Below are positions 8,506 to 16,870 of a stretch of DNA of 64,000 nt, piece after piece. Under the pieces are notes generated by a model. It was not told where the DNA came from, searched no databases, and worked only from the letters and a program-made list of their open reading frames with translations. Each line of letters begins with the position of its first letter. Within the stretch, counting starts at the first letter, position 1. The stretch comes from Stutzerimonas stutzeri (GTDB lineage: Bacteria; Pseudomonadota; Gammaproteobacteria; Pseudomonadales; Pseudomonadaceae): the NCBI GenBank assembly GCA_019056435.1, contig CP077641.1:2914001-2978000 (forward strand), written 5' to 3'. The translations under genes and the position numbers were made by a program.

Positions 8506-8949
8506 TCAGGCGATGCGATTGACCTTGGGGAACTTCGCCGCGAACTCGGCCGGCATCGGCACGACCCGGGTTTCAAGGTAGTTGTAAAAGACGAAACCGG
8601 ACTTGGCCATGGCGATCAGCGTGCCGTCGGCCGGGCGGGTGATGCGAAAGGTGATGTCGCCACCGTACTTGTTGAAATCCATGACGCCGACTTCGAACAA
8701 CAGCACGTCCCGAGCGTGAGCTTCGGCCTTGTAGGTGGTGGCCAGGTCCGTAACGATGATGCCGCTGCCATCCTGGCGAGACTCGGCGATGCCATAGGCG
8801 AACAGGAAACGTGCCCGGGCTTCGGAAATCATCGAGATCATCGAGTCGTTCGCCAGGTGGTTGGCGGCGTTGATGTCGGTGATACGTACCGTCAGTTGCG
8901 TGGTGAAACAGAACTGGTCTTCGGGAAACTGCAGGGACAGGCGGGCCAT
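8506..8949 (-). CDS. Hotdog-fold acyl-CoA thioesterase
   Basis: The 147-residue product resembles the 4-hydroxybenzoyl-CoA thioesterase-like hotdog family: TTQLTVRITDINAANHLAND near the N-terminus matches the substrate-binding helix region, and DLATTYKAEAHARDVLLFEVGVMD matches the central sheet. It probably hydrolyses a small acyl-CoA; the substrate cannot be read from sequence. The gene starts at 8949 and lies 139 bp downstream of the NIT-like gene on the same strand, so it could be read through from the nrt unit. Its end sits about 100 bp upstream of the nasA promoter. Confidence 0.8.
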   Translation of the reverse strand: MARLSLQFPEDQFCFTTQLTVRITDINAANHLANDSMISMISEARARFLFAYGIAESRQDGSGIIVTDLATTYKAEAHARDVLLFEVGVMDFNKYGGDITFRITRPADGTLIAMAKSGFVFYNYLETRVVPMPAEFAAKFPKVNRIA

Positions 8950-9088
8950 GAAGGTCTCGTTTGGCTGGAAACAGGGGGCCGGCGTCGATCACCGGTTTGC
9001 CGGCCGCGCGCGGACGCCCATTCTACGTGCCGGCCTTCGACGGCCAAGCAGGATTCAGCACCTTGATGACCCCGTCCGCACCGAGTCT

Positions 9089-9784
9089 TCAGGCGATGCT
9101 GTGGCGGATGCCTTGCAGGCGTTCGTCGATGATCGGGGTGATCAGCGCGTAGCACTCGGCCGGCGCCAGGCTGACGCGTGGCGCGTCGATCAGGTTGCGT
9201 TGCAGGTGCTCGACGAGCTTGGTCAGAGTATTGCCGCCGATTGGGTCGGCGAGGCGCTGGCACAGGTAGCGCATCTGCACCTGCATATCCAGCGGGCAGG
9301 TTTCGAAGTTGGCTGCGCGCACCGCCAGGCCGCGCAGCCGGCCGAGGTCTTCCAGTGCGCGGCAGGCGTCGCACAGGCCGGTCACTTGCGGGTTGCCCTG
9401 ATAGGCCAGGCGCAACTCGAGCACGTGAATGCTTTCGAGCAATTGCTCGATGAGGATGCAGTGCGGCTCGAATTCGGTCGGGTTCTGGCGGATCTGTTGC
9501 CAGAGTGCGCGCATGGCGGGGCGGTTCTCCTCGCCTTGCCAGTCCTGCCAGAGTCGGTCGATGTGGTTGGCGACGTCCAGGCGCTGGGTGACGGCCGCCG
9601 CGTCACGCTGGCCGCCCAGGCCGCGGTGCTTCTGCACGAACTGCAGCACCTCGAGCGCCATTTGCAGGGCCTGGATGTCCTTGGCGCTGATCCGCTTGCG
9701 GTGCCGATCGGCGGCGACGCGGCTGAGGTGGTTGCCGAACAACACCAGGCAGGCGGCCAGGGTCAGGGCGATCGATACTTCCAT
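9089..9784 (-). CDS. Membrane-anchored helical protein with NIT-like segment
   Basis: The 231-residue protein has one N-terminal hydrophobic helix (SIALTLAACLVLFGNHL) and then an all-helical cytoplasmic region. Residues about 45-60 (LQFVQKHRGLGGQRDAA) resemble the start of nitrate/nitrite-sensing NIT domains, where a QRERG-type motif opens a four-helix bundle. Its ATG follows the stop of the chemoreceptor-like gene by 2 bp, so the two are translationally linked and belong to the nrtABC unit. Sensing nitrate or nitrite is inferred from motif and context and the family match is not certain. It could instead be a structural partner of the receptor. Confidence 0.6.
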   Translation of the reverse strand: MEVSIALTLAACLVLFGNHLSRVAADRHRKRISAKDIQALQMALEVLQFVQKHRGLGGQRDAAAVTQRLDVANHIDRLWQDWQGEENRPAMRALWQQIRQNPTEFEPHCILIEQLLESIHVLELRLAYQGNPQVTGLCDACRALEDLGRLRGLAVRAANFETCPLDMQVQMRYLCQRLADPIGGNTLTKLVEHLQRNLIDAPRVSLAPAECYALITPIIDERLQGIRHSIA

Positions 9785-9786
9785 GG

Positions 9787-10892
9787 TCAGGCTTCCGTAC
9801 GGCTGAGGCGTGTGAGATAGAGGGTGAGGCTGTGCAGCTGAGCGGCCTGGGCGCGCTGCTGCTGCACGCCGGATTCGACGCGCTCGAGCTGCTCGCGCAG
9901 CAGGCTGTTGCCCTGACGCTGCTGCGCCAGAGCGGCATGCAGCTGGTCGAGCTCGGCGAGGCTGTGCTGGCTGCGGCGGGCCAGCTGGTCCAGTTCCGCC
10001 GCGAGTGCGCTGCTCTGCTCGACACTCTCCTCGAGCAGGTGCCGGTGCTGGCCGACTTCGGCCTCGACACGGCGCACCGCGTGGTCGGTGGCGGCGACCA
10101 CGGCGGTGATGTCCTGTGCGGCGCGGTCGCTGGTCAACGCCAGCTGGCGTACCTCGTCGGCCACCACCGCGAAGCCGCGGCCATGCTCGCCGGCTCGTGC
10201 CGCCTCGATGGACGCATTGAGGGCCAGCAGTTGCGTCTGCTTGGCGACGGTCTGGATGCTCAACGCCGCCTGGCCCACGGCGGAGGTGTCCTGCAGCAGT
10301 TGGCCGACGGCGTCGGAGGTGCGCTGCATGCTTTCTCGTACGGCCGCCATACGCGTGCTGACGGCCAGTGCGCTGTCGCGGCCGGCCTGGCTCTCGCGGT
10401 GGGTTTCGGCGAACGCCTGCATGGCCTGCTGGCCGAGGGTACTGACGCGTTCGAGATGGTGGTTCGATTCCTCGCTGGCCCGGTTGATCGCCAGCACCCG
10501 CTCGCTTTGCTCCTGGCTGCCATGCTCGGCCGCGCCGGCCATGCGTTCCAGGGCATCGCTGGCGAATTGCACCTCACTGCGCAGGCGTTCGCCGCGCAGG
10601 GCGTGCGCGGCAAAGGCGGCGACCAGATCTTCGGCGGGGCCATCCAGCCCTTGCTGCCGGCCGAGCAAGGCCAGCAGGTGATCGCTGTGGCGCTGCCGGG
10701 CGCGGCGCCGGCGTTGCAGGCCGAGCTGCAGAGCCGCGGCCAGGCAGCCAAGCGCGAGGCCGAGGATCTGTTGCTGCCAGAGCGCGGCGATGCAGGCGCA
10801 GGACCAGGCTCCGAGCAGCAGCCAGTCCAGTCGAGGGACCCGGGGAGGTCGGCGGCTGGCTTGGCCGGCGCCGAATTCAGTGCACTGTCCAT
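9787..10892 (-). CDS. Methyl-accepting chemotaxis protein-like receptor without sensor domain (frameshift)
   Basis: After correction the product has 368 residues. Two close membrane helices ([16 protein letters not shown] and [17 protein letters not shown]) form a hairpin with almost no periplasmic loop. A long coiled coil follows, with the conserved signalling tip [20 protein letters not shown] and [15 protein letters not shown]. No HAMP or periplasmic ligand domain is visible. The start at 10892 ([13 protein letters not shown]) has AGAGGA upstream and lies 20 bp after nrtC. The frame breaks at 10842-10845, where one C is missing on the minus strand; restoring it joins AADLPRVPRL to the membrane hairpin. 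It probably signals to CheA/CheW with the NIT-like protein as a partner (inference). Confidence 0.82.
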
Positions 10893-10912
10893 GTCGTGTC
10901 CTCTCGATCCGC

Positions 10913-11707
10913 TCAGGCAGCAGGTCGCTGTTGGCGCTGGTAGAGAAATTCCAGCACCTGCGCGCGGCAGGCGTGATAGCCGGCGTCATGGGCCAGCGCC
11001 ATGCGATCCCGCGGGCGTGGCAGGTCGGCGCGCAGAATGTCGCCGATGGTCGCGGACGGCCCGTTGGTCATCATCACGATGCGGTCCGAGAGCAGCACGG
11101 CTTCGTCGACATCGTGGGTGATCATGATCACCGTGTTGCCGAGGTCGGCGTGGATCTGCATCAGCGAGTCCTGCAGGTGCGCGCGGGTCAGCGCATCGAG
11201 CGCGCCGAAGGGCTCGTCCATCAGCAGCACCTTGGGTTGCATGGCCAGCGCGCGGGCGATGCCGATGCGCTGTTTCATCCCGCCGGAGATTTCGCTGGGG
11301 CGTTTGTGGCGCGCGTGGGTCATGTGCACCAGGTCGAGGTTGTGTTCGATCCAGTCGCGCATCTCCCGTTTGCTTTTCTGCCCCTTGAAAACTTCCCGCA
11401 CCGCCAGCTCGACGTTCTCGTAACAGCTGAGCCAGGGCAGCAGGCTGTGGTTCTGGAACACCACCGCGCGCTCCGGGCCCGGTTCGTTGACTTCGCGACC
11501 GTCGAGGATGACGCCGCCGGTGGTGGCCTGGTAAAGCCCGGCGACAATGTTGAGCACCGTGGACTTGCCGCACCCGGAATGGCCGATCAGCGAGACGAAC
11601 TCGCCCTTGGCGATGCGCAGGTTGACGTTCTGTAGCGCGCAGTAGAGTCCCTTGTCCGTGGGAAAGCTGATGCCGACGCCGGTGAGTTCGAGATGGGTAG
11701 GGTTCAT
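10913..11707 (-). CDS. nrtC: Nitrate ABC transporter, ATP-binding protein
   Basis: The 264-residue ATPase powers nitrate import with NrtA and NrtB. It has Walker [11 protein letters not shown]-loop [11 protein letters not shown], a signature of the form [15 protein letters not shown] and Walker [13 protein letters not shown], with the switch histidine in [10 protein letters not shown]. It lacks the C-terminal substrate-binding-like extension of cyanobacterial NrtC, so it is closer to NrtD/NasD in length. It starts 10 bp after nrtB and is followed at 20 bp by the chemoreceptor-like gene. Confidence 0.93.
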   Translation of the reverse strand: MNPTHLELTGVGISFPTDKGLYCALQNVNLRIAKGEFVSLIGHSGCGKSTVLNIVAGLYQATTGGVILDGREVNEPGPERAVVFQNHSLLPWLSCYENVELAVREVFKGQKSKREMRDWIEHNLDLVHMTHARHKRPSEISGGMKQRIGIARALAMQPKVLLMDEPFGALDALTRAHLQDSLMQIHADLGNTVIMITHDVDEAVLLSDRIVMMTNGPSATIGDILRADLPRPRDRMALAHDAGYHACRAQVLEFLYQRQQRPAA

Positions 11708-11717
11708 CGTTATTTCC

Positions 11718-12707
11718 TCAGCGCAGGTCTGCGTTCTTGTCCCAGCTCACGCGGCGCTGGAGCATCAGCATGATGCGATCCAGGGCGAAGCCGATCAGGC
11801 CGATGACGATCACCGCGACCATGATCCGGCCGAGCGAGTTGGAGCTGCCGTTCTGGAACTCGTCCCAGATGAACTTCCCGAGGCCCGGGTTCTGCGCCAG
11901 CATCTCGGCGGCGATCAGCACCATCCAGCCGGTCGCCAGCGACAGTCGCAGGCCGGTGAAGATCATCGGAATGGCAGCCGGCAGGACGATGCGGCGCACA
12001 TGCCTGAGCGGCGACAGGCGCAGCACGCGGCTGACGTTGGTCAGGTCCTTGTCCAGATTGGCCACGCCAACGGTGGTGTTGATGACCGTGGGCCAGAGGC
12101 AGCACAGCGCGACGGTCAACGCCGAGGTGACGAAGGACTTGGCGAACAGCGGGTCCTCGCTGACATAGACGGCGCTGACCACCATGGTGACCAGCGGCAG
12201 CCAGGCGAGTGGTGAGACCGGCTTGAACACCTGGATCAAGGGGTTGATGGCGTTGTACACCGGCTTGCTCAGGCCGCAGACGATGCCCAGCGGCACGGCG
12301 ATCAGCGAGGCGAGGGCGAAGCCGGCCATCACCGTGTACAGGCTGGTGAAGATCTGCTCGAAGAAGGTCGGCTTGCCGGTGTAAGGGCGAATCTTGACGG
12401 TGGCACCGGGGTTCTTCGCCAGCGTCGCGGCGTTGCGTTCTTCCTGGCGCTGGTAGAAGGCGGCAGCCTTTTCCCGTGACTGGATGTGCGCATCGACCAG
12501 CCCGTTGAATTGCTCGGCCACCTGGCTCGGACCGGGGAACTGGCCGAGGCTGGTCTGGATGTTGCTCGCCACCAGCTGCCAGAACAGCAGGAAGGCGAGC
12601 ACGCCGACGACCGGCATGATCACCCGGGCGAGCCAGCGCTTGAGGCGGACCTGACGGGCCACCTCGAGGGTTTGTTTGATGTTCTGCGCGACGGCTGGAT
12701 TGCTCAT
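11718..12707 (-). CDS. nrtB: Nitrate ABC transporter, permease
   Basis: The 329-residue inner-membrane protein has about six helices and the EAA-type loop of binding-protein-dependent permeases, around residues 245-275 (LPAAIPMIFTGLRLSLATGW). I chose the ATG at 12707 because AGGAGG lies eight bases upstream; the ATG at 12713 has only a two-base spacing. Downstream of the first helix is a charged soluble stretch (AAAFYQRQEERNAATLAKN) seen in proteobacterial NrtB. It lies 47 bp after nrtA. Confidence 0.92.
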   Translation of the reverse strand: MSNPAVAQNIKQTLEVARQVRLKRWLARVIMPVVGVLAFLLFWQLVASNIQTSLGQFPGPSQVAEQFNGLVDAHIQSREKAAAFYQRQEERNAATLAKNPGATVKIRPYTGKPTFFEQIFTSLYTVMAGFALASLIAVPLGIVCGLSKPVYNAINPLIQVFKPVSPLAWLPLVTMVVSAVYVSEDPLFAKSFVTSALTVALCCLWPTVINTTVGVANLDKDLTNVSRVLRLSPLRHVRRIVLPAAIPMIFTGLRLSLATGWMVLIAAEMLAQNPGLGKFIWDEFQNGSSNSLGRIMVAVIVIGLIGFALDRIMLMLQRRVSWDKNADLR

Positions 12708-12754
12708 CGACATGTCCTCCTGGGTTGGGAGGCCTGCGCCTCCCATGCGCGGGA

Positions 12755-14128
12755 TCAGAGCGTGGTATCGCCTTTCAGGCCGATCGCGAACTGTTCGAGG
12801 TAAGCGTTGGGCGGGTGGCCGTCGTAGGTGATGCCGTCGATGGTGTCGGCCAGCGGTTCGCGGATGCCGTCTTCGTCGGCGGGCGGCACGTCTTCGGCGC
12901 TGAGCAGGCCGTCGGCGATCAGCTCTTCGGCGGCCTGGCGGTAGATTTCCGGGCGGTAGACGCGCTTGGCGGTTTCCAGGTACCAGCTGTCCGGCTTGGC
13001 TTCAGCGATCTGCCCCCAGCGGCGCATCTGTGTCAGGTACCAGATGGCGTCGGAGTAGTAGGGGTAGGTGGCGTGGTAGCGGAAGAAGACGTTGAAATCC
13101 GGTACTTCGCGCTTGTCGCCCTTTTCGAACTCGAAGGTGCCGGTCATCGAGTTGGCGATGACCTTGGCATCGGCGCCGACGTATTCCGGCCGCGAGAGGA
13201 TTTCCACGGCTTCCTGGCGGTTGGCGTTGTTGTCTTCATCGAGCCACTTGCCAGCGCGGATCAGCGCCTTGACCAGCCGCTTGTGGGTCTCCGGGTTCGC
13301 TTCGGCCCAGGCCTTGGAAACGCCGAAGACCTTTTCCGACATGTTCTTGCGGATCGCGTAGTCCGCCACCACCGGCACGCCGATGCCCTTGAACACCGCC
13401 TGTTGGTTCCAGGGCTCGCCGACGCTGTAGCCATGGATGGTGCCGGCTTCCATGGTCGAAGGCATCTGCGGCGGCGGGGTGACCGAGAGCAGTGCCTGGG
13501 CATCGATCTGGCCGCTGATGTCGCCCTTGGCGGGCGCGTAATAGCCCGGATGGATGCCACCGGCTGCGAGCCAGTAGCGCAGCTCGTAGTTGTGAGTCGA
13601 GACGGGGAACACCATGCCCAGATTGAACGGCTTGCCGCTGGCCTGGAACTGTTCGATGACCGGCTTGAGCGCGTCGGCCTTGATCGGGTGCACGGGCTTG
13701 CCATCGGCCATCGGCACCTGGGGCTTCATTTGTTCCCAGACGGCGTTGGACAGGGTGATGGCGTTGCCGTTTAGGTCCATGGTGAATGCGGTGATGATCT
13801 CGGCCTTGGTGCCGAAGCCGATGGTGGCACCGATCGGCTGGCCGGAGAGCATGTGCGCCCCGTCCAGCTCGCCGTCGATGACACGGTCCAGCAGAACCTT
13901 CCAGTTGGCCTGGGCTTCGAGCGTGACGTACAGGCCTTCGTCCTCGAAGAAGCCCTTCTCGTAGGCGATCGCCAATGGCGCCATGTCGGTGAGCTTGATG
14001 AAGCCGAGTTTGAGTTCTTCTTTTTCAGGTTCGGCAGCCCAGGCGGCCAGCGGTGCGAGCTGCAGCAGGGCGGAGCAGCCGACACCGGTCAGCAGCGTTT
14101 TGAGCAACGTACGGCGGGTCTTGCGCAT
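12755..14128 (-). CDS. nrtA: Nitrate ABC transporter, periplasmic substrate-binding protein
   Basis: This 457-residue CmpA/NrtA-type protein captures nitrate in the periplasm and delivers it to NrtBC. The N-terminus has a twin-arginine-like signal ([11 protein letters not shown], then a hydrophobic core and AAWAAEPE). The mature part begins [21 protein letters not shown], typical of the family, and is homologous along its length to NasS encoded at 15540-16763. It is the first gene of nrtABC-mcp-NIT. Upstream lie the leader and the sigma-54 promoter. Confidence 0.94.
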   Translation of the reverse strand: MRKTRRTLLKTLLTGVGCSALLQLAPLAAWAAEPEKEELKLGFIKLTDMAPLAIAYEKGFFEDEGLYVTLEAQANWKVLLDRVIDGELDGAHMLSGQPIGATIGFGTKAEIITAFTMDLNGNAITLSNAVWEQMKPQVPMADGKPVHPIKADALKPVIEQFQASGKPFNLGMVFPVSTHNYELRYWLAAGGIHPGYYAPAKGDISGQIDAQALLSVTPPPQMPSTMEAGTIHGYSVGEPWNQQAVFKGIGVPVVADYAIRKNMSEKVFGVSKAWAEANPETHKRLVKALIRAGKWLDEDNNANRQEAVEILSRPEYVGADAKVIANSMTGTFEFEKGDKREVPDFNVFFRYHATYPYYSDAIWYLTQMRRWGQIAEAKPDSWYLETAKRVYRPEIYRQAAEELIADGLLSAEDVPPADEDGIREPLADTIDGITYDGHPPNAYLEQFAIGLKGDTTL

Positions 14129-14151
14129 GATTCATCCCTCAATCGCGAAAC

Positions 14152-14243
14152 GAAAAAAGGCGTCACGGACGCACTCTCTGCAAGCGCAGAGCGAGCACCG
14201 TTGACGCCTTTGTCAATTCGTCCCGATCACCGCCGTTGGCGAC
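14152..14243 (-). promoter_or_regulatory. NasT/ANTAR-responsive antitermination leader of nrtABC
   Basis: On the minus strand P1 (14226-14243) is GTCGCC-AACGGC-GGTGAT, and P2 (14201-14216) is TTGAC-AAAGGC-GTCAA with five perfect pairs. Both hexaloops have A1 and G4. The terminator (14152-14209) starts inside P2 with GGCGTCA and ends GACGCCTTTTTTCG, with an extra hairpin within its loop. This is the third copy of the same architecture in the window. Confidence 0.88.
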
Positions 14244-14267
14244 CCGAAGACGTGGTATCGGTGTGTT

Positions 14268-14283
14268 TGCAAGGGGCTTGCCA
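14268..14283 (-). promoter_or_regulatory. Sigma-54 promoter of nrtABC
   Basis: The minus strand reads TGGCAAGCCCCTTGCA, an almost consensus -24/-12 element and the best of the three sigma-54 promoters here. It lies 24 bp upstream of leader hairpin P1. Confidence 0.8.
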
Positions 14284-14511
14284 GAATCGTTCTGGGGTGT
14301 GGGTTTTGGCGAAAAACGCTTTCAAAACAGATGATTGAAGGTGGTTCGGTGTGGATGGCCGGCCGGCTATTGAGCCGGTGGGTGAGGACGCGAGGGGCGA
14401 AGTTCGTGCAGCGCGCAGGCGTGCGGCGCGTTTTTTGGTTCATGGCGAAGCGACATCGGACGGCGCCCATGCGGGCGTCGGGGTGATTGATTCGTTCATG
14501 GCGCGGGTGGC

Positions 14512-14943
14512 GGCCGAACAAGTTCGCCCCTACAAGGATGTCGTGCGGTGTAGGGGCGAATTCATTCGCCCATGGCGCGGTTGGGTGGGCGAACAAGTTC
14601 GCCCCTACAAAGGTGCTGTGTGGTGTAGGGGCGAATTCATTCGCCCATGGCGCGGTGGTGGGCGAACAAGTTCGCCCCTACAAAGATGCCGTGCGGTGTA
14701 GGGGCGAATTCATTCGCCCGTGGTGCGGTTGGGTGGGCGAACAAGTTCGCCCCTACAAAGATGCCGTGTGGTGTAGGGGCGAATTTATTTGCCCGTGGCA
14801 CGGGTGGTTGGCGAACAAGTTCACCCCTACAAGGATGCCGTGTGGTGTAGGGGCGAATTCATTCGCCCGTGGTGCGGTTGGGTGGGCGAACAAGTTCGCC
14901 CCTACAAGGGTGCTGTGTGGTGTAGGGGCGAATTTATTCGCCC
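14512..14943. repeat. Six-copy tandem array of a 73-75 bp double-palindrome unit
   Basis: Copies marked by GAACAAGTTCGCCCCTAC begin at 14516, 14591, 14664, 14739, 14813 and 14888, giving a period of 73-75 bp. Each unit holds the palindrome GGCGAAC-AA-GTTCGCC and a second palindrome GGCGAATTCATTCGCC. The segments CGCCCCTAC and GTAGGGGCG face each other across an 18 bp spacer, so each unit can form one large hairpin. Copy 5 has diverged (CACCCC and TTTGCCC). The array starts 7 bp beyond the nasT stop and ends about 230 bp before the nrtA promoter, so it fills the gap between the two units. The same motif occurs at 1806-1945. Confidence 0.92.
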
Positions 14944-14950
14944 ATGCGGC

Positions 14951-15529
14951 TTACTGTCCCAGCAGATCGCTCATGGCGATGATCTGCTCGGCGACCTGGA
15001 TCAGCTTCTGCTGGCGGCTCATGGCCTGGCGGCGCATGAGGGTGTAGGCCTCCTCCTCATTGCAGCTGCGCATCTTCATCAGCATGCCCTTGGCCAGTTC
15101 GATGCGCTTGCGTTCGAGCAATTGCTGATCGCGCGCCTGGAGCTGGGCGCGGATGGCCTGGTCACTCTCGAAGCGGGCCATGGCGACATCGAGGATGGGT
15201 TTCAGGCGTTGGGCCTGAATGCCTTCGACGATATAGGCGCTAACGCCGGCGCGGATCGCCTGGCGCATGGCGTCGGGGTTGCTGTCGTCGGTGAACATGA
15301 CGATGGGGCGGGGCTGGTCGCGGCTGACCATCACAACCTGTTCCATCACATCCCGTCCCGGGGAGTCGGTATCAATGAGCACTACATCCGGACGAACGGC
15401 TTCGACCCGCTCCGGCAGGTCGATGGTCAGGCCGGATTCCTCGATGACCTCGAACCCGGCCTCGATCAGCGCGGCCCGCAGGCGGCCCACCTTGCGCGGC
15501 GTGTCGTCGATGAGAAGGACGCGAAGCAT
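14951..15529 (-). CDS. nasT: Nitrate-responsive antiterminator NasT (receiver plus ANTAR)
   Basis: The 192-residue cytoplasmic regulator has an N-terminal response-regulator receiver (MLRVLLIDDT, VLIDTDSPGRDV) and a C-terminal ANTAR RNA-binding domain (residues about 130-190, LAKGMLMKMRSCNEEEAY and LMRRQAMSRQQKL). In related systems NasS holds NasT inactive without nitrate, and free NasT stabilises the leader antiterminator hairpins. The start at 15529 has GAGGAAAC upstream and lies 10 bp after the nasS stop. The targets are most likely the three leaders described in this window. Confidence 0.94.
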   Translation of the reverse strand: MLRVLLIDDTPRKVGRLRAALIEAGFEVIEESGLTIDLPERVEAVRPDVVLIDTDSPGRDVMEQVVMVSRDQPRPIVMFTDDSNPDAMRQAIRAGVSAYIVEGIQAQRLKPILDVAMARFESDQAIRAQLQARDQQLLERKRIELAKGMLMKMRSCNEEEAYTLMRRQAMSRQQKLIQVAEQIIAMSDLLGQ

Positions 15530-15539
15530 GGCAGTTTCC

Positions 15540-16763
15540 TCAGCAAGGCTCTGGGTAGGCGACATGATCGGCCAGTGCGTGCAGCGCGAAGCTGCGTGCA
15601 TAGCCGGCGGGGTCGCTGCCATCCCAGCGGCTGCCGTCCATCAGCAGCGCGCTACGCATCGTGGAGTCGGGCACCGGAATGGCCAGCGCCGCCGCGGCGT
15701 CTCGATAGAGGCTGGTCTGCTGCACGCGCTGTGCAACGGCGAGGTAGTCGGGGTCTTCCCGCAGCAGCCCCCAGCGGCGCAGCTGGGTCATGAACCAGAG
15801 GCCGTCGGAGTGGTAGGGCATGTTCACCTCTCCGTTGCCGAAGAAACGCAGCGGATGCTTGTCCAGCCAGGCGTGGCCGAGGCCGTCCTCGTACTGGCCG
15901 AGGAAACGCGGCTCGATAGCGGACAGGGGCGCGTTGACGTACTCCTGCCCTGCGATCAGCTGAGCGGTGCTGCGGCGGTTCTCCTGACTTTCGTCGATGA
16001 AGCGACTGGCTTCGAGGATCGCCATGACCAGCGCCCGCGCGGTGTTGGGGTACTGCTCGACGAAGGCACGGGTGCAGCCGAGCACCTTCTCGGGGTGGTC
16101 CGGCCAGATCGACTGGCTGGTGGCCAGCGTGAAGCCCATGTCTTCCTGGATCGCCTGCGCACCCCAGGGTTCGCCCGCACAGAAGCCGTCGATCCGCCGT
16201 GCCCGCAGATGGGCGACCATCTGCGAAGGCGGCACCACGAGGGTGCGCACGTCCCTGAGCGGGTGGATACCGTAGGCAGCCAACCAATAGTAGAGCCAGA
16301 GTGCATGGGTGCCAGTCGGGAAGGTCTGCGCCAGGGTCAGCTTTGCACCGCTTTGGCGCACGCAGGTTCCGAGTGCTTCTGGATCGGTCACGCCGGCGGC
16401 CTTGAGCGTACTGGACAGGCTGATGCTCTGGCCGTTCTGCGCCAGGCCCATGAGCACCGCCATATCTACCGGTGCGCTGCCGCCAATGCCCAGATGCACG
16501 GCGTAGATCAGGCCATACAGGCCATGCGCGGCATCCAGTTCGCCCTCGATCAGCTTGTCGCGAATGTTCGACCAGGAGGTCTGCCGATGCAGGTTCAACG
16601 TCAGGCCGTAGGGCTGGGCGAAGCCCTGGGTGGCGGCAACAATCAGTGAGGCGGCATCCGTGAGGGCCATGAACCCGAGGTTGACGACGTGCTTTTCGGG
16701 CGCGTCGCTGCCTGCGACCCAGGCATGCGGATCGGGTCGGGGAGCGGTCTGTGGTTCGGTCAT
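15540..16763 (-). CDS. nasS: Nitrate sensor NasS
   Basis: The 407-residue protein is a paralogue of NrtA without a signal peptide (it begins MTEPQTAPRPDPHAWVAG), as expected for a cytoplasmic nitrate/nitrite sensor that binds NasT. Family sequence is clear from VNLGFMALTDAASLIVAATQG onwards. It starts at 16763 and forms a two-gene unit with nasT, 10 bp downstream. The upstream gene batD ends at 16871, leaving 107 bp in which I find no sigma-54 element, so the pair is probably made constitutively. Confidence 0.93.
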   Translation of the reverse strand: MTEPQTAPRPDPHAWVAGSDAPEKHVVNLGFMALTDAASLIVAATQGFAQPYGLTLNLHRQTSWSNIRDKLIEGELDAAHGLYGLIYAVHLGIGGSAPVDMAVLMGLAQNGQSISLSSTLKAAGVTDPEALGTCVRQSGAKLTLAQTFPTGTHALWLYYWLAAYGIHPLRDVRTLVVPPSQMVAHLRARRIDGFCAGEPWGAQAIQEDMGFTLATSQSIWPDHPEKVLGCTRAFVEQYPNTARALVMAILEASRFIDESQENRRSTAQLIAGQEYVNAPLSAIEPRFLGQYEDGLGHAWLDKHPLRFFGNGEVNMPYHSDGLWFMTQLRRWGLLREDPDYLAVAQRVQQTSLYRDAAAALAIPVPDSTMRSALLMDGSRWDGSDPAGYARSFALHALADHVAYPEPC

Positions 16764-16870
16764 GGAAATGCTGCCTTGTCTTGCGGCGTGCGCGGGCTGG
16801 CGCCCGCCGCACGCGTCCTGTCGATGAGGCTGACGAAGCAAGCCACATGCCAGGGGCGCAACGGGTCGGG

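Noticed and set aside
14512..14943. CRISPR array
   Set aside because: The repeats are 73-75 bp and palindromic, with no unique spacers, and there are no cas genes nearby.
14487..15047. Long plus-strand open frames across the repeat array, with repetitive peptides such as NKFAPTK
   Set aside because: They are translations of the 74 bp repeat and run antisense into nasT. There is no ribosome site or family signal.
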